A stretch of DNA of 18,254 bases from an uncultured Clostridia bacterium (GTDB taxonomy: Bacteria > Bacillota > Clostridia > Christensenellales > Borkfalkiaceae), in assembly GCA_934247855.1 (NCBI GenBank), contig CAKQKA010000027.1, positions 1 through 18,254 on the forward strand. The letters run 5' to 3'. Below the pieces are notes generated by a model. The model worked only from the letters and a program-made list of their open reading frames with translations. It searched no databases and was not told the origin of the DNA. Position 1 is the stretch's first letter. Each line of letters opens with the position of its first letter. The position numbers and the translations under genes were made by a program. This document shows, one piece after another, positions 6,769-15,300 of this stretch.

Positions 6769-7595
6769 ATGGCAACCTCTAACTTTTCGTCAAGCGGAGT
6801 GCATTTGTAATCGATAAGCTCGAAATCGTCCACGGTAAACGCGTAAAAATCCTTTACGTCTGGATTGACTTTGAGCTTTGGCGCATCGTACTGCGGATTT
6901 TCCATAATCTTCTTTATTACGGGAATATGGCGGTCGTAAATGTGCGCGTCGGAAATAACATGCACGAGTTCGCCCGGCTCAAAACCGCTGACCTGCGCAA
7001 GCATGATGAGCAGCACGGCATACTGACAAACATTCCAGTTGTTGGCTACGATCATATCGTTTGAACGCTGATTGAGTATTCCGTTGAGCTTGTTTCCCGC
7101 TACGTTGAAAGTCATTGAATACGCGCACGGATACAGGTGCATTTCGGATAAATCGGCAAAATTGTAGATATTAGTCATAATTCTGCGCGAGTTGGGGTTA
7201 TTTTTAAGGTCATACAGGACACGATCCACCTGATCGAACATACCCTCTTTATACTTGTTTTTTATTGCGAGCTGATATCCGTAAGCCTTCCCTATTGATC
7301 CGCTTTCGTCCGCCCAACTATCCCAAATATGGCTTTTTAAATCGTGCACGTTGTTGGACTTTTTTTGCCAAATCCACAGAATTTCGTCAATAGCACTCTT
7401 AAAAAAAGCCTTTCTGATAGTCAAAATGGGGAATTCTTTGCTTAAATCGTACCTGTTGACGATTCCGAATTTTTTGATAGTGTGCGCGGGAGTGCCGTCC
7501 GCCCAGTGAGGTCTGACGTTGTATTCCGTATCCCATACGCCGTTTTCTAATATGTCTTTGCAATTTGATATGAATGTTTTATCGGCAAGGCTCAT
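6765..7595 (-). CDS. thyA: thymidylate synthase (ThyA)
   Basis: A 276-residue ThyA. It has the substrate-binding GKAYGYQL at 102-109, the phosphate-binding RRIM near 137-140, the catalytic Cys157 within LYPCAYSM, the QRSND motif at 176-180 and the VISDAHIYDRHI folate region near 213-224. It converts dUMP to dTMP using methylenetetrahydrofolate. The active-site context PCAYSMTFNV differs from the E. coli PCHALYQFYV form but is common among Clostridia. A GGAG ribosome site lies ten bases upstream of the ATG. It is the first gene of a two-gene unit with folA; the 124-base upstream gap is unusually GC rich and no clean promoter was found there. Confidence 0.96.
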   Translation of the reverse strand: MSLADKTFISNCKDILENGVWDTEYNVRPHWADGTPAHTIKKFGIVNRYDLSKEFPILTIRKAFFKSAIDEILWIWQKKSNNVHDLKSHIWDSWADESGSIGKAYGYQLAIKNKYKEGMFDQVDRVLYDLKNNPNSRRIMTNIYNFADLSEMHLYPCAYSMTFNVAGNKLNGILNQRSNDMIVANNWNVCQYAVLLIMLAQVSGFEPGELVHVISDAHIYDRHIPVIKKIMENPQYDAPKLKVNPDVKDFYAFTVDDFELIDYKCTPLDEKLEVAI

Positions 7596-7719
7596 TGCTT
7601 TTTTCTCCGTTGTGAATTTGACCGATTTACGGTTATTTATTTTATATGCCGCATTACGCGGATCGATACGCCGACGCTGCGATGCGCCGGTGCGCCGACT
7701 TGCGCGGGCGGTTGCAAAA

Positions 7720-8514
7720 TTATTTTCTTATTTCTTTAGTGCCGTCGAGTTTTTGCATTTTCATCCACGTCTTCATAACGAACCTATGGTTGAAAATTTT
7801 GGTAAGGAACCATTGGAATTTGTTTTTACCGCCCGGCACGCAAATATCTTTGTTTGAATACAACGCCTTGATGGCTTTTCTTATGACAAAATCGGCATCG
7901 TACATCGCGCTGTAATGAATTACGACGGGTTTTTCGCCCTCTTTTATAGCGCGATTGAAAAATTCGGTCTTTGACCAGAACGGGCAAAGCGCAAGAACGT
8001 GAATTTTTCTGTATTTAAGCTCGCAGTTGAGCGCGCGTGTATAACTGACCATAAACGCTTTGGTAGCGCCGTATATGTTTATATACGGTATGGGTTGAAA
8101 ACCTGCGCACGAGGCAACGTTCATAATCTTTGCGCCCTCTTTCATATACGGCAAAGAATAATCGGTCATGTATATCGCCGCCTCGCAGTTGAGGTTTATC
8201 ATGTTGATATGCGTTTCGGTCGGTATGGTTTCGTAATGACCGAACTTGCCGTACCCGGCGCAGTTTGCCAAAATTACGATTTCGGGCTTTTCGGCTTCCA
8301 ATTTATCTTTATATGCCTTTATCGCCGCGCCGTCTGATAAATCGATGGATAGCGGCACGACTTTTACATTAACCTCGGCGTTGAGTTCTTCAAGACGGTC
8401 GGTGCGACGGGCAATCGCCCAGATCTCGTCTACCTTTTCTTTTTTTGATATCTGCAAAACAAATTCCTTGCCCAGACCACTGCTTGCGCCCGTTACAACT
8501 ATAATTCTCTTCAT
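7720..8514 (-). CDS. short-chain dehydrogenase/reductase (SDR)
   Basis: A 264-residue classical SDR. The Rossmann dinucleotide site TGASSGLG is at residues 8-15, the NAG-type motif reads ANCAG at 83-87, and the catalytic set is Ser135, Tyr148 and Lys152 (YGATK). Arg residues after the second strand (ARRTDR, 35-40) favour NADP(H). Substrate cannot be told. The start at 8514 follows a GGGGG ribosome site; an ATG six codons upstream precedes that site. A promoter is at 8551-8579. Some relatives are annotated as DltE-like or ketoacyl-reductase-like; neither is supported by the context. Confidence 0.85.
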   Translation of the reverse strand: MKRIIVVTGASSGLGKEFVLQISKKEKVDEIWAIARRTDRLEELNAEVNVKVVPLSIDLSDGAAIKAYKDKLEAEKPEIVILANCAGYGKFGHYETIPTETHINMINLNCEAAIYMTDYSLPYMKEGAKIMNVASCAGFQPIPYINIYGATKAFMVSYTRALNCELKYRKIHVLALCPFWSKTEFFNRAIKEGEKPVVIHYSAMYDADFVIRKAIKALYSNKDICVPGGKNKFQWFLTKIFNHRFVMKTWMKMQKLDGTKEIRK

Positions 8515-8550
8515 GCCTGCCCCCATATTCAATAATTTTATAACGGTTCT

Positions 8551-8579
8551 ATTTTATCAAAAATTATACGACTCGTCAA
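8551..8579 (-). promoter_or_regulatory. sigma-A-type promoter for the SDR gene
   Basis: On the minus strand TTGACG (8579-8574) and TAAAAT (8556-8551) are spaced by 17 bases, about 37 bases before the SDR start. The two hexamers and spacing are identical to those of the marR promoter at 10846-10874. Confidence 0.65.
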
Positions 8580-8725
8580 GAAATCAATCGGCAATCGGCA
8601 AGAACGTAAAACTATTTTAAAAAACGATTTTTCAAGACCGTAGTCAGGCAATGTTTTCAGCCTGCGCTTCAAGGTAAGTTTTTTATAACTGCGTTTTATG
8701 CGGTGCATTTTTTTAAACATTTTTT

Positions 8726-9427
8726 TCAGAACAGTTCGATTTTATTTTCGATTATGTATTTGCGGAGTTTTTCGATAGACTTTTTCTCTATACGCGAAAT
8801 GTACGAACGCGAGATTTTAAGCAGCGAAGCTACCTCTCTTTGACACAGCGGGGCGTTGCCTTTAAGCCCGAAACGCAACAAAATTACAGTATATTCTCTG
8901 TCGGTAAGCGCAGCACGCACGGTTTTCAATAGTTTTTCGCGGAATACGCTTTGTTCGACTTGCGATAAAACGCTCTCTTCATCGACGGCAAGCAGTTCCA
9001 TAAGGCTGAGCTCGTTGCCCTCTTTATCGCACCCGATAACCTCGGATATGGACACGTCCGCTTTGTATTTTTTGTTTGCGCGAAGGAGCATTAAAATTTC
9101 ATTTTCGATACAGCGCGCCGTATAAGTGGCAAGCTGAGTGCCCTTTGTGCTGTCAAACGTATTGATTGCTTTTACCAAACCGATCGTCCCGACGGAAATC
9201 AAATCGTCGTTATCGTACGCGCCCTGATACTTTTTTACGACGTGCGCGACAAGCCTCAAATTGTGCTTGATTAACTTTTCGCGCGCGGACGAATCGCCGT
9301 TTTTACATGCGATTAAACACTTACGCTCTTCTTCCTTGCTGAGCGGTTTCGGAAAACTATCGCCACCGAGCGAGCCGCAAAAGAATACTATTTTGCCTAT
9401 TATAAAAGATAAAAAATCAGCGAACAC
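8726..9427 (-). CDS. sigK: RNA polymerase sporulation sigma factor SigK (pro-sigma-K)
   Basis: A 233-residue sigma-70-family protein closely matching SigK. After a hydrophobic N-terminal pro-region (about residues 1-20) comes FPKPLSKEEER, then region 2 with HNLRLVAHVVKKY, DDLISVGTIGLVKAINTFD and ATYTARCIENEILMLLRA, the linker IGCDKEGNELSL, and region 4 with a helix-turn-helix, REVASLLKISRSYISRIEKKS. Family knowledge: SigK directs late mother-cell transcription during spore formation and is activated by removal of the pro-sequence by SpoIVFB. The GTG at 9427 is chosen because GAGG lies eight bases before it and a TTG at 9448 overlaps the putative -10 element. The gene is continuous, with no skin-type insertion. 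Confidence 0.9.
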   Translation of the reverse strand: MFADFLSFIIGKIVFFCGSLGGDSFPKPLSKEEERKCLIACKNGDSSAREKLIKHNLRLVAHVVKKYQGAYDNDDLISVGTIGLVKAINTFDSTKGTQLATYTARCIENEILMLLRANKKYKADVSISEVIGCDKEGNELSLMELLAVDEESVLSQVEQSVFREKLLKTVRAALTDREYTVILLRFGLKGNAPLCQREVASLLKISRSYISRIEKKSIEKLRKYIIENKIELF

Positions 9428-9447
9428 TTCACTGTCCTCGTAACACA

Positions 9448-9476
9448 AGTTTATGAAACTTTCGCCGATTATATTC
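9448..9476 (-). promoter_or_regulatory. sigma-E-like promoter for sigK
   Basis: On the minus strand GAATATA (9476-9470) and CATAAACT (9455-9448) are 14 bases apart, close to the Bacillus sigma-E pattern of an ATATT-type -35 and CATACAnT-type -10 with 13-15 bases between. Expression of sigK by sigma-E is established in B. subtilis; the assignment here is inferred from the match and position. Confidence 0.55.
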
Positions 9477-9544
9477 TTTAAAATAAAAGCGCACTGCGAC
9501 TATTAAGCATCGTAAATCGACCATCAGACCGATTTTTGACATAT

Positions 9545-9571
9545 AAAAAGCTGCAGTATAATTCAGCCGCT
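9545..9571 (-). terminator. weak candidate terminator after the TSUP gene
   Basis: On the minus strand AGCGGCTG and CTGCAGCT can pair at six of eight positions around a seven-base loop, followed by five T. It sits about 22 bases after the TSUP stop and would separate it from sigK. The mismatches make it uncertain. Confidence 0.35.
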
Positions 9572-9592
9572 GCTCATATATGACGATAAGTT

Positions 9593-10369
9593 CTATTTAA
9601 AAAAGTTAAACGCCATAATCACCGCGCCGAGAACAACGAGAACTATGCCCGTTGCACGGTTAAGCGTTTTTGGTTGTGCCTTGTTTGCAAAAACCGCGGC
9701 GATTCTTGCCCATATCAGCGTGAACGCAACGCACAGCCCCAATACAAGCATATCCGGCATGCCGCCGATTACAAAGTGCGATACCGCCCCGGTAAGCGCA
9801 GTAAAAGCCATTATGAAAACGCTCGTACCGACGGCGGTTTTTAATTCGTACCCCATAACCGTTGTTAAAATAAGGAGCATCATCATACCGCCGCCCGCAC
9901 CGACGAAACCGCATATAAAACCGATCAGCGCACCGCAGATAACCGACTGAATAACGCGCTTTTTTACGGATACTTCCTCCATACTTTCTTTTGTGGTCAT
10001 AACCGGGCGAACGATGAATTTTATGCCGAGCAAAAACGTCATAAAGACCGAAAACCCGCCCATAGTGCTTGTAGGCACAAGGCTTGCAATATAACTGCCG
10101 ACCATTGTAAATGCAAGAACCGTAACCATCATGATTATGCCGTTTTTTATATCGAGATTCTTATTTTTATGGTATGTGTACGCCGAAACCGCGCTGGCAA
10201 GCACGTCGGACGACAACGCGATGCCCACCGCCATATAAGGATCGATCCCCAGAAAAGTAATGAGCATCGGACTGATTACCGCCGCCGCGCTCATTCCCGC
10301 AAAGCCCGTACCGAGCCCCGCGCCCATACCCGCAAAAAACGTTACTAAAATAGTAATAAAAATGTTCAT
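9593..10369 (-). CDS. TSUP-family (TauE/SafE) permease
   Basis: A 258-residue membrane protein with about seven to eight hydrophobic segments in two similar halves. The family signature G-x-G-x-G appears twice: MGAGLGTGFAGMSAA near 15-29 and GFVGAGGGMMMLL near 155-167. The TSUP family exports or imports sulfur-containing or organic anions such as sulfite, sulfoacetate or taurine-derived products; the substrate here is unknown. The ATG overlaps the stop of the marR gene in an ATGA, so the regulator and permease are co-translated, which suggests that the MarR protein senses the transported compound or a related one. The stop codon is TAG. Confidence 0.9.
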   Translation of the reverse strand: MNIFITILVTFFAGMGAGLGTGFAGMSAAAVISPMLITFLGIDPYMAVGIALSSDVLASAVSAYTYHKNKNLDIKNGIIMMVTVLAFTMVGSYIASLVPTSTMGGFSVFMTFLLGIKFIVRPVMTTKESMEEVSVKKRVIQSVICGALIGFICGFVGAGGGMMMLLILTTVMGYELKTAVGTSVFIMAFTALTGAVSHFVIGGMPDMLVLGLCVAFTLIWARIAAVFANKAQPKTLNRATGIVLVVLGAVIMAFNFFK

Positions 10370-10803
10370 TCTTCTTCGCCTTCCTGCATCGCTTTCAGGT
10401 TGTCTTTAATTATGCTTAACGCAGTCAAAAACGCATCGTGTGTTTTTTTGTCCATACCGGCACATAATCTTTCGGGAAAATCTTTCTGAATTTCGCGCCC
10501 GCGTGATATAACAGCTTGCGCTTTTTCTGTACAAATAAGTTCGGTTTTGCGCCGATCTCCGCTTACCGTCCGACGCTCAAGATACCCCTCTTGCACGAGT
10601 TTGTCTACGTTGACGGAAACAAGATTCGCCTTTATACGGCGTATTTCCACAATTTCGACAGCGGTTTTGTATTCGGTATTGTTGCCTAAAAACATAAGTA
10701 TGTCGAATGCAGTCTGCGGTAACCCAAGCTCTTTGCAAAGCGGTTTACACAAAGCATTATATGCCGACACTATCATTCTTGCCGTTTCGATATTAAAATA
10801 CAT
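10366..10803 (-). CDS. MarR-family transcriptional regulator
   Basis: A 145-residue winged-helix protein. The recognition region runs from about 45 to 70 (TAVEIVEIRRIKANLVSVNVDKLVQEGYL), followed by the MarR wing ERRTVSGDRRKTELICTEKA at about 76-95, which carries the conserved D-R-R. Terminal helices form the dimerisation interface. MarR proteins are usually ligand-released repressors of their own operon. A purine-rich AAAGG site precedes the ATG, and a strong promoter with two palindromes lies directly upstream, consistent with autorepression of this gene and the TSUP permease that it overlaps. Confidence 0.9.
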   Translation of the reverse strand: MYFNIETARMIVSAYNALCKPLCKELGLPQTAFDILMFLGNNTEYKTAVEIVEIRRIKANLVSVNVDKLVQEGYLERRTVSGDRRKTELICTEKAQAVISRGREIQKDFPERLCAGMDKKTHDAFLTALSIIKDNLKAMQEGEEE

Positions 10804-10816
10804 TCGCCTTTATCCT

Positions 10817-10843
10817 TTCAAATTTGAATTGTTCATTTTTGAA
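10817..10843. promoter_or_regulatory. putative MarR operator: two tandem palindromes
   Basis: TTCAAATTTGAA (10817-10828) is a perfect 12-base palindrome, and TTCATTTTTGAA (10832-10843) repeats its arms 15 bases away. Both lie between the marR -10 and its start codon, where a bound repressor would block transcription initiation. Confidence 0.5.
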
Positions 10844-10845
10844 TT

Positions 10846-10874
10846 ATTTTAACACTTATGCTTTCAGTCGTCAA
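10846..10874 (-). promoter_or_regulatory. sigma-A promoter of the marR-TSUP operon
   Basis: On the minus strand TTGACG (10874-10869) and TAAAAT (10851-10846) are spaced by 17 bases. The predicted transcription start near 10839 falls inside the second palindrome. Confidence 0.7.
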
Positions 10875-11008
10875 GCAATTATGCGTAAATATAGAAATAT
10901 AATATGCCGATTATTTTCCAGCCGATCGGTTTTAACAACTGAAAAGCCCTGTTTTTTACGCAAATCAATTCTTTTTTATACCAAATTAGCGATTTATGAT
11001 GATTTGCT

Positions 11009-11037
11009 TTGCAAAAACGATTAAATTAGTGTAACAT
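11009..11037 (+). promoter_or_regulatory. candidate promoter for the Nudix-SDR unit
   Basis: TTGCAA (11009-11014) and TAACAT (11032-11037) are separated by 17 bases, 24 bases before the Nudix ATG. Each hexamer has one or two departures from consensus. Confidence 0.5.
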
Positions 11038-11060
11038 GAAGAAAAACAGGATATGACGCT

Positions 11061-11453
11061 ATGACCGATGTTGTTGCCGCGCTGATTAAAAAAAGCGAAA
11101 AGTTTTTGATATGCCAAAGACCGAAAAATAAGGCGCGCGGGCTTTTATGGGAATTTGTGGGCGGCAAGGTAGAGAAAGGCGAAAGCAAGCCGCAAGCTCT
11201 TGTGCGCGAATGCAAAGAAGAATTGAATTTGGCTATTACCGTGCACGAAGAATTTTGCGTTGTTATGCACGAATACCCCGATATCGCCGTACGACTTACG
11301 GTTTTTAACGCAACGGCAAACGGCGAACCGCAATTACTCGAGCATAACGCGCTTAAATGGATAACCGCCGATGATATAGATAATTTTCAATTCTGCCCCG
11401 CCGATATGGAAATTCTTGAAAAAATCAAAAAGGAAATGATTAAAAATGGGTAA
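11061..11453 (+). CDS. Nudix hydrolase, MutT-like
   Basis: A 130-residue Nudix protein resembling MutT (8-oxo-dGTP diphosphatase). The Nudix box starts at Gly35 and continues GKVEKGE, then REcKEEL at 49-55; the metal-binding Glu residues 50, 53 and 54 are present. The box ends LNL instead of the usual xGU, so the near-invariant Gly is Asn56. Upstream, ICQRPKNKARGLLWEFVGGK is the typical MutT approach. The likely role is removal of oxidised or otherwise non-canonical nucleotides, but Nudix substrates are hard to predict. A weak AGGA site precedes the ATG. The last eight bases overlap the next gene. Confidence 0.87.
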   Translation: MTDVVAALIKKSEKFLICQRPKNKARGLLWEFVGGKVEKGESKPQALVRECKEELNLAITVHEEFCVVMHEYPDIAVRLTVFNATANGEPQLLEHNALKWITADDIDNFQFCPADMEILEKIKKEMIKNG

Positions 11454-12240
11454 ATTCGCGCTTGTTACGGGTGCGTACGGCGGAATGGGTAAAGCCGCAG
11501 TCGCCCTTTTCAAAAATAACGGTTACACGGTGTTTGCACTCGATAAAAAGGTAGAAAACGAAGAGAACGGAGTTATACCCATAGAGTGCGACGTTACCGA
11601 CGAACTCAGCGTTCAAAACGCGATTAAAACTATCTCCGCTACTACCGATCGGTTAGACGCGGTCATCCATTATGCGGGCATCTACATGCTTGATTCGCTT
11701 GTAGAAATGTCAGCCGACGATTTTAAAAAAATATTCGCGATTAATCTTTTCGGCGTATATCTCATAAACAAAGCGGCTATGCCCCTGCTGCGCGCGGGCA
11801 GTAAAATAGTTATCGTAACAAGCGAACTTGCTCCGCTTGCGCCGCTCCCGTTTACGGGCATTTATGCGGTCAGTAAAGGCGCGCTCGATAAATACGCCTA
11901 TGCGCTCAGAATGGAGTTGCAATTACTCGGAATTTCCGTTTCGGTTATACGTGCGGGCGCGATAAAAACTAAAATGCTCGGAGCTTCCGTTTCCGCGCTC
12001 GATCGTTTTTGCGAAAAGACCGAATTATATAAGTGCAACGCCGAAAACTTTAAAAAAATCGTAAACAGCGTAGAAGCAAAAAGCGTTCCGCCCGAAAAAG
12101 TTGCGCAAAAAACACTTAAAATAATAGGCAAGAAAAACCCGAAATTCGCCTATTCGGTAAACCGCAATCCACTTTTAAAACTGCTTGCCGCCCTCCCCGT
12201 AGACACGCAGGCAAGAATTATAAAACAAATTTTGAAATAG
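11446..12240 (+). CDS. short-chain dehydrogenase/reductase (SDR)
   Basis: A 264-residue classical SDR. The dinucleotide-binding TGAYGGMG is at residues 8-15, CDVTD at 48-52, and the catalytic Ser126, Tyr140 and Lys144 (YAVSK) are intact. The usual NNAG is replaced by HYAG at 75-78. Asp33 after the second strand (ALDKK) suggests NAD(H) preference. The C-terminal part, about residues 190-264, is extended with a basic region (NRNPLLKLLAALPVDTQARI) that resembles SDRs acting on lipids or retinol-like substrates; the true substrate is unknown. It overlaps the Nudix gene and ends with TAG just before a strong terminator. It is not a close copy of the SDR at 7720-8514. Confidence 0.86.
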   Translation: MGKFALVTGAYGGMGKAAVALFKNNGYTVFALDKKVENEENGVIPIECDVTDELSVQNAIKTISATTDRLDAVIHYAGIYMLDSLVEMSADDFKKIFAINLFGVYLINKAAMPLLRAGSKIVIVTSELAPLAPLPFTGIYAVSKGALDKYAYALRMELQLLGISVSVIRAGAIKTKMLGASVSALDRFCEKTELYKCNAENFKKIVNSVEAKSVPPEKVAQKTLKIIGKKNPKFAYSVNRNPLLKLLAALPVDTQARIIKQILK

Positions 12241-12251
12241 CATAAATTGAC

Positions 12252-12287
12252 AAAACCTCCCGAGCAATAAGCTGCTTGGGAGGTTTT
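12252..12287. terminator. bidirectional intrinsic terminator
   Basis: CCTCCCGAGCA (12256-12266) pairs with TGCTTGGGAGG (12273-12283) in an 11-bp stem with one G-T wobble and a six-base loop, flanked by AAAA and TTTTT. It can stop the SDR transcript on the plus strand and the lipoprotein transcript on the minus strand. Confidence 0.88.
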
Positions 12288-12315
12288 TGGTATATGAATA
12301 AGTTAAAACGTTTAA

Positions 12316-15300
12316 TTAAACTTTTTTATTGAAAACGGCGTTGTTGATTATTGCGGCAAAAACGTCGTAACCGGAATCGTTTAAATGTATTCCGTCATCT
12401 CTGAAAAGCTCCTTCTTTGCCTCACCGTCACGCGTAAGATCATTAAACGTGTCTATTCCGTTAAGCCAATCGGTATTTGCCACAAGTTGTTTCATTTCTT
12501 CTATAAAGCGACCGTATTCGTAGTTGAATTTACCGCCTTTATAGCAACTGGGTGCCGCCATCGAATAAATATAGTGAATCTCGGCATTCGGGAAATCGGC
12601 GTGCATTTTGTTCAATAATGTAGACATTAAACTTGCGGCATATTCGCCGGTATGCCCCATATTGTTGATATTGTTGCCGCCTAAAAATACCAGAATTATC
12701 GACGGATCAAACGGCTTTACAAGTTTATCGTAAGCGTAAAGCCAATCTTCGACGATCGTTCCGCCGATGCCGACGTTGTAACCGAGCCTGCCGCCGATGT
12801 CGGCTTGCCAATCGCTCCAATAATCCATTGTACTCGAACCCATAATAAGCACGCCGCCCTTTTCAGCCGATTTATATTGATCGGCAAGTTTGTTAATTCT
12901 CGTTTCATAAGGCGAAACGTAAGTATACTCTTTCATATTTGAAACGAAGTTTTGCACGTATTGACTATCTGTGTTTGCCGTAAGATTTTTCAAAATTAGC
13001 GTACCGCCCTTGCCACCGACTGTTGCGGCAGCGTTTTTCAAAAATTCAAATTCCACGGTATGATAAACATAACCGTCTATAAGCAACGATGTTTTGCCGC
13101 CGTAATTTACGAGCGAGAAATTCATTGTTGCGGCATTTTTTATCTGCGGTCTTACAAGCAACGTGTAACCCGTCCAGTAATCGGTGCCGTTTTTAATTTC
13201 GTGGAAAACCTGATATGCCGAACCCGTATACTCGAACACATACCTTACGGCGTGAGTTGCGTCTGTATATGCGCTCAGTTCGCCTTGCGTCCATGAGGCA
13301 TATTCTCCGAATTGCATTCTGCCTAAGACAAGCCAGTATTCTCCGCTTACCGCACTACCTCCGCTAAAAGCAAACGCTTTGTCGTACGCGCTTTCCGTCT
13401 TGTTGTAAGTACCCGTATTGCCTGCGGTGAAGCAACCGTTATCGCGAAGCGTATCTTTTTCGGCGGAAAACTCAACGTCCGAGGTCGCCGTTTCAAGCGA
13501 ATTTACGAGCGCGTCGAAATCGTCGCCGTAATACGTTTTGAAATTATCGAAAGTAACGTTGCAATACTGCCGCATTGCCAGCGTAAACATCGTATAACCC
13601 CACTTTGCTTCCTGAGTATATACGAGTTTATAATCGGGTAAATAACTGCCGTCTTTAAAATACAGCTTTATTTCCTGACCGTCGTAAACGAAAATATATT
13701 CGGCTTTATACGACGTGCCTTTCGGCATAGTGTTTTTTTCGCAAATTACTTGAGTCAACGCTTTTCCGTTTACCGTGGGATAAGCATAAAGACTATTATT
13801 TGTGGGATAACGGAAAAGATGGAATTTTACAAAGTTTTGCACGTTTTTGGCAATTTGCAGTTCGATTTTACTTGCCGCACCGCCCGTGGTCTTTGTGTCT
13901 GTTATGTCTAAACGCCCCGAAACGGCATATTCGTAACCGCCTACAGGCACTCCGTTTTGGTAAAGCGCGCCCATTACCCTTTTATTTGAGTCTTTACCCT
14001 CGACGTACACGCTTCCGTCATAGTTTTCGACAAAGTTGCCTATATTTTCAGAGGTGCCGATCAGTGATATGCCCGTCAATTTTTCTTTATAATCTGCAAG
14101 CGCATCGTTATACATGATTTTTGCCTGCGTTTCGTCGGATACGATCTGCAAATTTTTCATTTTCGCAACACACTCGTAGGTATATATAAACATTTCGGTA
14201 TAAGTAAGCCCGGGAAGGGTTCTTCTATAAATAACGTTATCGTTTATAGTCATTACCATACTGCCGTCGGCTACGATTACGCCCATTTTTATGCCTTGTG
14301 TTTCGTCGTACAATGTCGAAGAAATATGCACCTTGTAGTTAAGGAAGTCGGATCTGTCCTTATAATCGGAGAAGATGAGATAATGAGTTTCATCTACGCC
14401 TCTCAGCGCAAAACGGATCTGGTAGTTGTTTGCGTAAACAGCCGAAAATACAACCTCGCTGCCCTGCGCAAGCGATTGCGGATAAATTTGCGCCGAAAAA
14501 GCGTAACTGCCGCTTAAGTTTACTCCGCTTTCGTCCGTGACGGCGGCATCGCCATCAAGCGAATAAACGAGGTTTTCATAATCGTAAGTAACGTGTTTTT
14601 TATTTCCGCCGCCCGTAAGAGAATGGGTACCGAAAGGCAGCGCAACGTTTACTTTTACATTAACTACGTTCGTTCTCGTTTCATCCTGAGATAAAACACT
14701 GAATGAAAGCGAATGGATTTTTTTATCGAATTTTACTCTTACCGTCGACCCCGCCGACGCCTGATAATTGCACTCTTTTTCATAATTTTGCACGTTCAAA
14801 AATTCGGCATATTCGCTTTCGCTCAGCGTTACTTCGCCGTTTACTACCTGCTTGTTTTGCACCGATACAACACTGATATCGGCGAGATCTGACAATACGT
14901 TTAGCGTAACCGTGTATTTTGCCGTATTTCCGCGCGGGGTTGTAAGGTCAAAAACAAGTTGTTTTTCGATTATCGTAATTTGCACCGTCACTCCGCCCGA
15001 AAGCGTATACTCGCAATTTTCTTCGGGCGATGAAACAAGCGCGTTGTACTGCGCCGTGGTAAGCGTAACGCAATCGTCCGCTACGTTCACACCGGCTACT
15101 TTAGTAATTTTAAAACAATCCAGCGGATCTTTCTCGGGCTCGGGTAATACATTTAACGTAACTGTGTATTTTGCCGTGTTTCCTCCGGACGTAGTCAAAT
15201 CAAAAACAAGTTGTTTTTCGATTATCGTAATTTGCACCGTCATTCCGTCGGCAAGCGTATATGCGCAATTTTCTTCGGGCGATGAAACAAGCGCGTTGTA

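Noticed and set aside
6241..6810. A 189-codon plus-strand open frame opposite folA
   Set aside because: It is fully antisense to a clear DHFR gene, and begins inside the terminator region.
8538..8720. A 60-codon basic minus-strand frame directly after sigK
   Set aside because: No Shine-Dalgarno sequence, no recognised family, and it runs through the SDR promoter; AT-rich intergenic sequence explains the Lys and Phe bias.
8620..8725. Stem CAGGC/GCCTG after sigK as a terminator
   Set aside because: Five base pairs with a ten-base loop and no following T-run.
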